The translations under genes were made by a program, and so were the position numbers. Positions 1 to 8,400 of a stretch of 41,271 bases of DNA are shown one piece after another (position 1 is the stretch's first letter; every line of letters starts with the position of its first letter). The notes beneath the pieces are model-generated. The model saw only the letters and a program-made list of their open reading frames with translations, was not told the origin of the DNA and searched no databases. This DNA is from Myxococcales bacterium (GTDB lineage: Bacteria; Myxococcota_A; Polyangia; Polyangiales; Ga0077539): contig JAUSAZ010000176.1 in the NCBI GenBank assembly GCA_030652255.1, positions 1 through 41,271 on the forward strand. Direction: 5' to 3'.

Positions 1-286
1 TCGCTCGACAGCGGCCCCGGCGACCTGCGCACAGAGACGGCCGTTCGGAGCCCCGGACACCGTCCGGGGCGGCCCTCCTGTTATTGCCTGGGGTGACGCG
101 CCATCGCGCGGAACCCCAGCCTGAAAGCGAGTTGCGCTCGAAGAGAGCAACGATGAAATCATCCGATGGGGGTGAGGGCGCGCGGCAGCGCGGTGAGGGG
201 GCCGACGAAATCAAGGCGTTCTGGCACCGTCGCCCTGGGGTGGAGCCCACGCGCGCCGGTACGCTTCGTGAACAGCACCGTCCGCG
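1..286. other. left-edge non-coding stretch before the T6SS effector cassette
   Basis: I could not assign a protein here. Frame 1 is open from the window edge to a TGA at 94-96 and could be the tail of an upstream plus-strand gene, but too little is present to recognise it. The stretch holds a strong GC hairpin (50-70) and a weaker one at 131-151 (nine-pair stem with one mismatch, GAA loop). The promoter of the PAAR gene should lie here, but no convincing -35/-10 pair is visible. Confidence 0.4.
50..70 (+). terminator. GC-rich hairpin, possible terminator of an upstream gene
   Basis: GCCCCGGAC and GTCCGGGGC form a perfect 9-bp stem around a 3-nt ACC loop. It is followed within about 15 nt by TCCTGTTATT, a weak T-rich stretch rather than a real U-tract. 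In a genome this GC-rich it may still end transcription entering from the left edge. An alternative is a chance palindrome. Confidence 0.35.
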
Positions 287-1492
287 ATGATCCGGATGCT
301 GGCCTACAAGGGAGTCCCGACGCTGTGTCCGCTTCACGGCGGCGGGGTGGTGGAGTCGCCCGACCGCGACGTGCTGGTGGGCGGCGCGGGGCTGCACGCC
401 TCGGCGACGGGCGACGTCTGCAACTGCCCGGGCGCCCCCAACACGATCATGGCGGGGGCCACCCAGGTGCTGGTGAAGGGGCTGCCCGCGGCGGGGTGGA
501 TGCACGCGACGGCGCACAGCGCGGGGCCCCCCGATGCGCCGACGGCGGCGGTGTTCTGGGGCAGCGTCGGGGTGCTGATGGGCGGCGGGATGACCGTCGG
601 GGCGGTCGCGGCGGCGACGGCCGCGTGCATGATGCTGCCGCAGCAGCGACAGGGGAACAGCCCCCACCAGTCGGGACAGAACTGCGGCGTCGAGTCGATG
701 CGGCAGATCATCAACGCGAAGCGCCGACGCGAGGGGCAGCCCGAGCTCTCGGAGGACGCGCTGCTCGACGACACGCTCACCCACGGCGACTCGTACGTCA
801 CCAACGGCAAGGCCGACCAGTGGGACGCGACCATCATCCAGAAGGACAAGGAGATGGAGCCCTACCGCAGGCGATACGCCGACGCGCGCAAGGCCTTCGA
901 CGAGTCGATCTGGTTCTTGAGCAGCGGCGACCCGACGCTGCTGGAGGAGCAGCGCAAGGCGAAGCGCGAGTACGACGACGCGAGCAACCGCATCCTGGTG
1001 GACCCGAACTCCGGCGCGAGCCTGGGCGCCGACGAGAGCATCAAGGAGCAGGCGGCCGAAGCCCGCGAGCGCCAGAAGCAGCGCGCCGCCAGCGCCGCGG
1101 GCACGAAGGACTTCAAGGACCCCAACCGCTACTGGGCGGGCGGCACCCTCCCCGACCAGCAGCGCAGCGTGCTCGACCGGCACGGCGTCGCCACCACCGA
1201 GGTGTCCCAGGACCCGAGCAGCGACGAGGACATGAAGCAGCTGGAGGAGTCCGTGGGCCGCGGGCACGGGGTGATCGTGGGCACCCGCGCGGGCCCGCTC
1301 TGGGGCACCAGCGACCGCGGCGACCACGCCGTCCTGGTGACCGCGGTGGAGTACGGCGAGGACGGCCAGGTGACCGGCTACGTGACCAATGACACCGCGA
1401 AGGGCTGCGGCCGACGCGTGAGCCGCGATCAGCTCCGCGGGGCGCTCAAGCCCGAGCTCAAGGCGACCGTGACCCGCGACCCGATCTGGTAG
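287..1492 (+). CDS. PAAR-like spike-tip protein fused to papain-fold cysteine peptidase (predicted T6SS effector)
   Basis: The N-terminal ~110 residues are a PAAR-like (DUF4150-type) domain, rich in Gly/Pro and Cys (C14, C45, C47), which would cap the type VI secretion spike. The C-terminal part looks like a C39/papain-type peptidase. The candidate nucleophile is C133 in the motif QNCGVESM, the candidate base is H347 in GDHAVLV, and N368/D369 lie in YVTNDTAKG. A long charged helical stretch (about 185-275) splits the catalytic blocks. The gene lies 22 nt upstream of vgrG, as expected for a cargo co-transcribed with its spike. In-frame TGA at 269-271 leaves ATG 287 or ATG 296 as starts; neither has a clear ribosome site. 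No signal peptide is seen, in keeping with T6SS delivery. No immunity gene is recognisable next to it. PAAR and the peptidase fold are inferred from motifs; the substrate is unknown. Confidence 0.75.
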   Translation: MIRMLAYKGVPTLCPLHGGGVVESPDRDVLVGGAGLHASATGDVCNCPGAPNTIMAGATQVLVKGLPAAGWMHATAHSAGPPDAPTAAVFWGSVGVLMGGGMTVGAVAAATAACMMLPQQRQGNSPHQSGQNCGVESMRQIINAKRRREGQPELSEDALLDDTLTHGDSYVTNGKADQWDATIIQKDKEMEPYRRRYADARKAFDESIWFLSSGDPTLLEEQRKAKREYDDASNRILVDPNSGASLGADESIKEQAAEARERQKQRAASAAGTKDFKDPNRYWAGGTLPDQQRSVLDRHGVATTEVSQDPSSDEDMKQLEESVGRGHGVIVGTRAGPLWGTSDRGDHAVLVTAVEYGEDGQVTGYVTNDTAKGCGRRVSRDQLRGALKPELKATVTRDPIW

Positions 1493-1514
1493 CGACCGCG
1501 CAGGGGATACAAAC

Positions 1515-4031
1515 ATGGATGAAGAGACGACCGGGATCGTGGGCGTGCAGTTCGAGCTGGCCGCCGGGCCGTACGCCGCGGGCGAGCTGGACGTGCGCTC
1601 ATTTCGTGCGACGGAGGCGGTGTCGCAGCCCTTCGCCTTCGAGGTGACCGTGGCGACCACCGTCGACGCGGACGGCCTGGAGGACGAGCTCCTCGGGGCG
1701 GCGGCGCGCTTCACCCTCCACTGGCCCGACGGCGGCGCCCGCGTGGTGGACGGCGTCGTCACCGGCGTGCGCGCCATGGAGGACCTCCTCCCCCACGAGC
1801 GCCACCAGTGCCGGCTGCGCATCGAGGCGCGGCTCAGCCTCGCGGCCCTGCGCCGCAACTCGCGCATCTTCCAGAACCTCGCGGTCACGGAGATCGTCGA
1901 CGCCGTGCTGCGCGAACACCACGTCGCGTGCGAGTGGCGCCTCGACCAGCGCTATCCCCCGCGCACCTACTGCGTGCAATACGCCGAGACCGACCTCGAC
2001 TTCGTGCAGCGCCTGCTCGCCGAGGAGGGGATCTTCTACGTCTTCGCCGAGCCCGCGGCGCAGGGCGGCGGGCGCGAGGTGATCGTCTGCCTCGACGCCG
2101 CGGAGGGTTACCTCCCCATCGAGGGCAACCCCTCGCTGGTGTACCAGCCCGCCGAGGGCATGGTCGGCGCAGGCGAGCACGTTCACCGCTTCAAGCTGGA
2201 GCGGCGGGTGCGATCGGGCGCCGTGACCCTGCGCGACTACGACCCCGCGCGTCCCTTCCTCGACCTCACCGCGAAGGAGCGCCTCGCGGAGCCCGCGCGG
2301 CGCATCGACGAGCGCCACCTGGAGGTGTACCAGCACCACGGGGAGCACCACGACCCGGACGTGCGGCGCTCGCTCGCGCGGGGGATGCTCGGCGCGCTGC
2401 GGGCCGACGCCACCGTGGGGACGGGGCGCAGCGGGTGCCGACGGATGAGCCCGGGGAGGGTGTTCCGGCTGGGAGATCACGAGGTGGCGCGGCTCAACCG
2501 GGACTACGTGGTGACCGCGGTGTCGCACGAGGGCCACCGCGGAGAGAACACGCTCACCGAGCCCGGCGACGCGCAGGGCCGGACGAAGCCCAACTACCTC
2601 AACAGGTTCGAGTGCGCGCCCGCGGACGTGGCCTGGCGCGCGACGCCGCCCGAGCGCCGGTCGCAGCAGGTGGTGGAGACCGCGGTGGTGGTGGGCCCGC
2701 CCGGCGAGGAGATCTACACGGACGCCCAGGGCCGGGTGAAGGTGCAGTTCCACTGGGACCGGGAGGGCGGCCGCAACGAACACAGCTCGTGCTGGATCAG
2801 GGTGGCCCAGACCTGGGCGGGCGCCGGGTGGGGCTTCCAGTTCGTGCCGCGGATCGGGATGGAGGTGCTGGTGACCTTCCTGGGCGGCGACCTCGACCGG
2901 CCCATGGTGACCGGCTGCGTGTTCAACGGGGAGCACCCGCTGCCGTACGCGCTGCCCGAGCACAAGAGCCGGAGCGGGATCAAGACCTCGAGCACGCCAG
3001 GCGGCCACGGCTCCAACGAGCTGCGCTTCGAGGACGCCGCGGGGCGCGAGCAGCTCTACCTGCACGCCCAGCGCGACCTCGACGCGGTGGTGGAGAACAA
3101 CCGCAGCGACGTCGTGCACGGCCACGAGACCCGCACCGTCGACAAGAACCGCAGCCGCACCGTGCGCGGCCACGAGACCGTGGCCATCGGTCACTCGCAG
3201 CGGGTGAGCGTCGAGGGCGACCACGTGCGCACCGTGAAGGGCAACGAGGTGGTCACCGTGCACAAGAACCTCGTGATGCACATCGTCGGGCGGCAGATCA
3301 TCCAGGTGGACGGGCGCGACCCGGCGGATGCGGCCGACGAAGCGGGCGCGGACGACGGCCCGACGGGCAGCGCGGCGGCGACCGGGGGCGCCGCAGCGAC
3401 CGACGAGGACGGCGGCTCGCTCGACTCGACGCGCATCCCGGCGGCGTCCGTGCTGGCCTCGATGATCGCGACGCCGAAGGTGGCCGCGGCGATGTCGGTG
3501 GTGTCGGCCGAGCCCCGGGTGGCCGAGGCCCTGGAGGCCCTCGCGGGGCACCCCCGGCTGGTGGAGGCGATCTCCACGGTGGCGGGAGAGCCCCACGTCG
3601 CGGCGGCGCTCGCGGTGCTGGGCGGCAAGACGACGGCGGCCCTGCTGCTGCGGGCGCGCTCGCTCGGGCGGGGTCCGGCGGCGGACGCGGCGAAGCTGGT
3701 GACCGAGCTGCGGCCCGAGCACGCGCCCATCGCGGAGGGCATCGCCGAGCAGGTGACCGATGCCGTGGCCGAGGCGACGGGGTCGCGGGTGGGCGGCGTC
3801 GAGCGGGGCGGCGGGGCGGGCAACAACGTGTTCACCCGGCAGCCCGACCCGAAGGACCCGAAGGCCGAGAAGCGCTCCGTGATGACCATCCTCGGCGGCG
3901 GAGAGATCACCGCGCCGGACGGCTTCACCATCACCGCCGGGAGCTCGTTCATCAAGGTGACGAGCGACGGGATCACCATCCACGGCTCCGTGGTGACCAT
4001 CGAAGGAACACCCATCAAGCTCAACTGCTGA
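1515..4031 (+). CDS. vgrG: Type VI secretion spike protein VgrG (TssI)
   Basis: VgrG forms the trimeric, phage-tail-like puncturing spike of the type VI secretion system. Residues about 10-390 are the gp27-like part. Residues about 395-490 are the gp5 OB-fold, with the family hallmark run from GEEIYTDAQGRVKVQFHW through WIRVAQTWAG to GDLDRPMVTGCVFN. A beta-prism with repeated VxGxHExRTV-like strands follows (about 515-600). At 838 aa it is longer than a core VgrG (about 600-650 aa): an Ala-rich, probably helical segment (about 605-770) interrupts the prism before a final beta stretch that ends in KLNC. Start ATG 1515 has AGGGGA 6 nt upstream. PAAR lies upstream and a DUF922-like peptidase 13 nt downstream, which together make a spike-plus-cargo cassette. 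No tss sheath or baseplate genes are in the window, so the machine must be encoded elsewhere. Confidence 0.95.
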   Translation: MDEETTGIVGVQFELAAGPYAAGELDVRSFRATEAVSQPFAFEVTVATTVDADGLEDELLGAAARFTLHWPDGGARVVDGVVTGVRAMEDLLPHERHQCRLRIEARLSLAALRRNSRIFQNLAVTEIVDAVLREHHVACEWRLDQRYPPRTYCVQYAETDLDFVQRLLAEEGIFYVFAEPAAQGGGREVIVCLDAAEGYLPIEGNPSLVYQPAEGMVGAGEHVHRFKLERRVRSGAVTLRDYDPARPFLDLTAKERLAEPARRIDERHLEVYQHHGEHHDPDVRRSLARGMLGALRADATVGTGRSGCRRMSPGRVFRLGDHEVARLNRDYVVTAVSHEGHRGENTLTEPGDAQGRTKPNYLNRFECAPADVAWRATPPERRSQQVVETAVVVGPPGEEIYTDAQGRVKVQFHWDREGGRNEHSSCWIRVAQTWAGAGWGFQFVPRIGMEVLVTFLGGDLDRPMVTGCVFNGEHPLPYALPEHKSRSGIKTSSTPGGHGSNELRFEDAAGREQLYLHAQRDLDAVVENNRSDVVHGHETRTVDKNRSRTVRGHETVAIGHSQRVSVEGDHVRTVKGNEVVTVHKNLVMHIVGRQIIQVDGRDPADAADEAGADDGPTGSAAATGGAAATDEDGGSLDSTRIPAASVLASMIATPKVAAAMSVVSAEPRVAEALEALAGHPRLVEAISTVAGEPHVAAALAVLGGKTTAALLLRARSLGRGPAADAAKLVTELRPEHAPIAEGIAEQVTDAVAEATGSRVGGVERGGGAGNNVFTRQPDPKDPKAEKRSVMTILGGGEITAPDGFTITAGSSFIKVTSDGITIHGSVVTIEGTPIKLNC

Positions 4032-4044
4032 GGGGGGGCTCGCC

Positions 4045-4581
4045 ATGGACAAGGTCATCGCATCGGCCGCCGATCCGCCCGGCTTCAGCATGGTGATCAC
4101 CGACGAGCCCTACGAGGTCGTCGGCGCCACGCTCCACCGGCTGCGCGAGGTGACGACGCTGCTCGGTCCGCTGCGCGACGGCCGGCGCCACGCGGCCTAC
4201 ACCGCCTGGGAGCTCCGCTGGTCGTACGCCCACCGGGTGTCACCCGACGGGTGGCAGACCACCGCGGTGCGGGTCGCCGTCCTGGTCACCCGCTCGCTCC
4301 CGCGCTGGTCACCGGTCCCCTCCGCCGAGCCCGGCCTGCTCGAGGCCTGGGCGCGCTACCTCGGCGCCCTGACCCTCCACGAGCAGGGCCACGTCGCGCT
4401 CGCCGCCGAGGCGGGCCGCGCCGTGCTCGCCGCCCTCCGCGCGCTGCCGCCCTGCGCCGCCCGCGACGACCTCGACGCCCTCGCCCGCGAGACCGTCCAT
4501 CGCCTCTCGGAGCGCGCCCGCGAGGAGGAGCGCGCCTACGACGCCCTCACCGACCACGGCGCCACGCAGGGCTGCGAGTAG
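4045..4581 (+). CDS. DUF922-like zinc metalloprotease
   Basis: This 178-aa protein carries a zincin motif HEQGH at 112-116, preceded by a Trp/Leu-rich helix (LEAWARYLGALTLHEQGH). It ends with the signature tail YDALTDHGATQG, in which H171 is a candidate third zinc ligand. Both features are characteristic of the DUF922 family of predicted zinc-dependent peptidases. No signal peptide or membrane segment is visible. A purine run, AGGGGGGG, lies about 8 nt before the ATG. The gene follows vgrG by 13 nt, so it is probably a second cargo of the spike or a cell-envelope accessory enzyme. An effector role is inferred from position only; DUF922 proteins are usually exported by other routes. The gene ends 3 nt from the convergent HATPase gene. 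Confidence 0.8.
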   Translation: MDKVIASAADPPGFSMVITDEPYEVVGATLHRLREVTTLLGPLRDGRRHAAYTAWELRWSYAHRVSPDGWQTTAVRVAVLVTRSLPRWSPVPSAEPGLLEAWARYLGALTLHEQGHVALAAEAGRAVLAALRALPPCAARDDLDALARETVHRLSERAREEERAYDALTDHGATQGCE

Positions 4582-4584
4582 CCC

Positions 4585-5094
4585 TCAGGCCCCCTCCGCG
4601 CGCTGCATCGGCATCTCCGCCACCACCCGGAACATCTCCCCCGCCTGCTCGGCCCGCAGCCGGCAGCCGCCCTCGTACATCACCCGCGCGAGCCCGAGTC
4701 CGCCAGCGGTGCCGCGGGGCGCGGCGGCCACCTGTAGCATCCGCGCCTGGTAGGCCTCCTCCGGGGTGGCGAAGCCCGCCATCCACGCGAGGAGCTCGCG
4801 CACCCGCCGCGGGCCCTCGTCGTCGGCGCGCACGGGGTTCTCCACCTCGATGTGGCCCAGCTCCGCGTCGCCCCACACCCGCAGCCGGAACACCGCGTCG
4901 CCGTGCGTCCAGCAGCCGTACTTCACGGCGTTCTCGAGGAGCTCGCCGGTCACCATCGCGATCGCGTCGCTGCCCTCCACGTCCGAGAACACCGCCGCGA
5001 GGCAGTTCTGCACCGAGGCCCGCAGCAGCTCGATGTTGCGCCACTGCGTGCTCACCGGGACGTCGATGAAGAACCGGAAGTCCGTCGCGCTCAT
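4585..5094 (-). CDS. GHKL-type (HATPase) anti-sigma-factor-like protein
   Basis: This 169-aa protein resembles the single-domain RsbW/SpoIIAB-like ATPases of partner-switching systems. It has an N-box-like motif (GELLENAVKYG) and a C-terminal GGLGLAR that resembles a G2 box. The intervening G1 box (DxGxG) is not obvious, so ATP binding may be atypical. The start codon overlaps the stop of the STAS gene in an ATGA (4-nt overlap), so the two are translationally coupled and should act as a pair. A longer upstream reading frame exists, but it simply overlies the STAS gene. I infer a protein kinase or anti-activator whose partner is the adjacent STAS protein, with the 1247-aa kinase upstream as the likely input. 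Confidence 0.7.
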   Translation of the reverse strand: MSATDFRFFIDVPVSTQWRNIELLRASVQNCLAAVFSDVEGSDAIAMVTGELLENAVKYGCWTHGDAVFRLRVWGDAELGHIEVENPVRADDEGPRRVRELLAWMAGFATPEEAYQARMLQVAAAPRGTAGGLGLARVMYEGGCRLRAEQAGEMFRVVAEMPMQRAEGA

Positions 5095-5459
5095 GAGGGT
5101 CGCAGCTCCATCAGCGCGTCGCCCTTGTTGAACACCCGCAGCGCGTCGAAGCTCAGCCGCTGCCACTTCACCGCCCCGTCGTACGCGATCACCAGCCGCA
5201 CCCCGCGGGCGCGCGCGTCCTGGATGAGCTCGATCACCGCCGTGATGGTCGACGAGTTGAAGTGCTCCAGCGCGTGGAAGCGCATCTCCACCGCCGCCCC
5301 GGTCGCGGCCGCGCGCTCGAGCGCCTCCGCGAAGAAGGGCCCGAGCACCCGGCCGGGGTACCGGTCGGCGCTGCGCCCCCGCCATGACAGCACCAGCGTC
5401 GGAGGCATCGGCTCCTCCCGCACCTCGATCACCAGGTCAGCGGTCTTCAGGTCGTCCAT
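5091..5459 (-). CDS. STAS-like anti-sigma-factor antagonist
   Basis: This 122-aa alpha/beta protein has the conserved STAS/SiaC-type phospho-acceptor region FNSSTITAVIELIQDA. The Ser-Ser-Thr cluster after FN would be the phosphorylated site, by analogy with SpoIIAA and SiaC families. ATG 5459 was chosen because GAGG lies 8 nt upstream and the gene then starts 22 nt after the kinase stop. An upstream ATG (5492) or GTG (5495) would add 11-12 residues and overlap the kinase gene. It is coupled by a 4-nt overlap to the HATPase gene. Together they look like a partner switch controlled by the upstream Ser/Thr kinase. The sigma factor or other final target is not in the window. Confidence 0.65.
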   Translation of the reverse strand: MDDLKTADLVIEVREEPMPPTLVLSWRGRSADRYPGRVLGPFFAEALERAAATGAAVEMRFHALEHFNSSTITAVIELIQDARARGVRLVIAYDGAVKWQRLSFDALRVFNKGDALMELRPS

Positions 5460-5481
5460 TCCGCGAGCCTCACTCTCCACC

Positions 5482-8400
5482 TCAGGGTCCATCACCGCCC
5501 ACCACCAGCGAGCTCCACCGCGCCGGCGCCGCCACGCCCCGCTCGCGCATCGATCGCTCCGCCGCGTCCGCCGCGTCCGCGTCGCCCGTCTGCAGGGCGA
5601 GCGCCCGCCGCGCCGCCATCGCGTGCAGGGCCATGTCCGTCGCCACGAACTGCGCCTCCGCCCGCCGCCACACCTCCGCCGCGCGCAGCGCGCCGCCGCG
5701 CGCCCGGTGCGCCGCGCCCGCCACCGCGAGGGCGAGCCCGTCGGTCCACTCGCGGCCCTCCGACCGCAGCGCCCGCGCCGACGCGATGGCCTCGCGCAGC
5801 AACGCCCGCCGCGCCGCGCCCGCCTGGGCGCCCGCCGCCGCCGCCGCCGCCAGCCCGCGGAGGTGGTGCCACGTCGCGCGCACGGTGAGCAGCTCCATGA
5901 GCTGCGCCGCGTCGAGGTGCCGCCGCAGCGCCGTGAGCCCCGCGTGCGCCCGCTCGGGACGGGCCTCGTAGAGGTCGACCATCGCCAGCGCGAGGCCCGC
6001 GTTGCCGTGCTGCAGGTGGAAGCCGCCCGACGACCACGACGCGATCGCCTCGGTGACCCCGCGGCGGGCCTCCGCGGCCTGGTCGCGCGCGAGGTGCACC
6101 AGCGGCAGGAGCGTGATGCGCACGTTGGTGAGGTTGTACCGGTCGCCGCGGGCCGCCGCCTCGCGCGCCGCCTGCGCCGCCCGCTCGGCCAGGACGTGGA
6201 GCTCGCCCCGGTACGCGCACGCCGGGAGGTGCCAGCGCACCTCCAGCTCGCCGAGCTCCCACGCCACGTCCACGCAGCGCTCGCGGAACAGCGCCGAGCC
6301 GTACTCCGACAGCTGCGCCGCCCGCCGCCAGCGCCCCTCGCAGAACGCCGTCACCGCCGCCGCCGCCACGGACCACCCGAGCCCGTGCGGGTGCCCCGCC
6401 CGCTCGGCCATCTCCTCGGCTCGCTCCGCCAGGGCCTCGGCCCGCAGCGCCCCGGCGCCGCCCTCCATCGCCGCGAGCATCGCCCCCCAGGAGAGCGCCC
6501 GCGCCACCTGGTAGTCGTCGCCACCCTGTAGCGCGAGCTCGACGTGGCGCGCGTGGAAGTCCGCGCCCACCACCGGGGAGACGCCCCCGAGGCCGTTGCC
6601 CACCGACCAGCACACCTCCAGGCGCGCCAGGGCGGAGGGGTCGTGCACCGCGGGCGCGCGCCCGGCGGGGGCGTCGAGGGACGCGCGGCGGGCGTCGAGC
6701 GAGGCCCGCGCCGCCGCCGGCGAGGCGGGGAAGCCCATGCCGAGCGCGTCGAGCACGCTGCGGATCACCTCCACCCCCTCGTCGACGTGCCCCGATCGCA
6801 GCAGCTGCTCGGCCGCGCGGCGCTCGAGCTCCAGCGCCGCGGCGGGGGCCGACTCGACCGCCGCCAGGAGGAACGCGCGCGCCGCCTCGCCCCCGACGCC
6901 CGCGTGGGCGAGCGCGTCGCCGAGCTTCACCCGGAGCGCGCGGGCGTGCGGCGGCGCGTCGGGGGTGAGCGCCCGGCGGTAGAGCACCGCGGCGCGGTCG
7001 AAGGCCAGCGCGTCGGCGGCGCGGTCGCCCGCGAGCTCGTCGAGGCGCTGGGCCTCGGCGTGCTCGCCGAGCGCGCGGAGGTGCAGCGCGAGGGCGTCGG
7101 GCTCGGTGTGGGGGTCGACCGCCAGCACCCGGGCGAGGCTGCGGTGCAGCGCCGCGAGGGACTCGGGCGAGAGGCCCACCAGCGCGGCGTCGCGGATGGC
7201 GTCGTGGCGCGCCTCGAGCGTCGAGCGGGCGCCCGCGCCGCCCGAGCGGAGGAGCTGCGCCGTGAGCAGGACCCGCAGCGCGCGGTCGAAGGCCACCGCG
7301 TCGAGGCTGGCCGCGTCGCGGGCGAGGCGCTCGTCGAGGGGGTGCCCCGCGAGGGCCACCACGCCGAGCAGGGTGCGGGCGTCCGGCGGCAGGCGCCCGA
7401 CCCGCGCGCCGAGCACGCCCGCGAGCGTGAGGGCGCCCTCCGCCTCGCCGCCCGCGGCCACCGAGCGGGCGAGCTCGCGCACGAAGAGGGCGTTGCCGCC
7501 GGCCTCCCGAACCACCGCCCGCACGGCCGCCTCGGGCGCCTCGGGGAGCAGGGCGCGGGCGAGGTCGAAGGCGTCGTCGTCGTCGAGCGGGCCCACCTCG
7601 ACGACGAAGGGCTCGGCGAGGGCGCCGCGGTCGCGCGCGTCGCGCAGGAGCCGGAGCATCGGCCCGGCGGCGGTCTCCTCGGTGCGGTGGCAGGCGACGA
7701 AGAGCACCGGCGGGGCGGAGGGCGGCGCGAGCAGCTCGACGAGGAGCGCGGCGCTGTCGGCGTCGCCCCACTGGAGGTCGTCGACGACGATGGCCACGGT
7801 GCCGCGGGCGGCGAGGCGGGTGAGGCCGCGTTGCAGCGCCGCGAAGGCGAGCCGTCGGAGCTCGGCGGCGTCGCGGGCGGGCGGGGCCTCGTCGGCGGCG
7901 CTCTCCCGCGGCAGGCGCGCGAAGGCGGGGAAGAGGCGCGCGAGGATGGCCACGGCGTCGTCGGGGATGACCGACGAGCGCGCGGCCCCGAGGGCGCGCA
8001 GGTGGCGGGTGAGCCCGTCGACGACGCCGTCGAAGGCCTTGTAGGGGACGGCCTCGTGGGCGTGGCAACGGCCGCGCAGGACGAGGGCGTCAGGGTCGGC
8101 GGCGAGCTCGGCGAGGAAGTGCCGCGCGAGGGCGCTCTTGCCCATGCCCGACCGGCCGGAGACCTCGACGAAGCTGGCCCGGCCCGCGCGGGCCTCGGCG
8201 AGGCGGGCCCGGAGCGCGTCGAGGTGGCGCGAGCGGCCGACGAAGGGCAGCTCGCGGGAGCGGGACGACGGCGGCTCGAGGGAGCCGCGATCGGGGGAGA
8301 GGCGGCGGAGCACCTCCGGGCCGGTGGGCCGTTGCTCGGGGTTGAGCGAGAGCAGGGCGAGGCAGAGCTCGACGAGGTCGTCGGGCAGACCAGGGCGGCT

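Noticed and set aside
680..715. GVESM in the PAAR effector as a further copy of the GLE motif
   Set aside because: It has Val instead of Leu and forms part of the catalytic Cys block (NCGVESM) of the peptidase, so the match is chance.
166..1392. 408-aa plus-strand frame overlapping the PAAR-peptidase gene
   Set aside because: Composition is almost only A, G, R and P with no motif; the 287 frame has clear PAAR and Cys/His peptidase motifs.
1599..4100. 833-aa open frame on the minus strand opposite vgrG
   Set aside because: It is a shadow of vgrG: Arg/Gly/His-rich with no domain, produced by third-position GC bias. The same applies to long frames opposite the kinases, the FG-GAP gene and the island genes.
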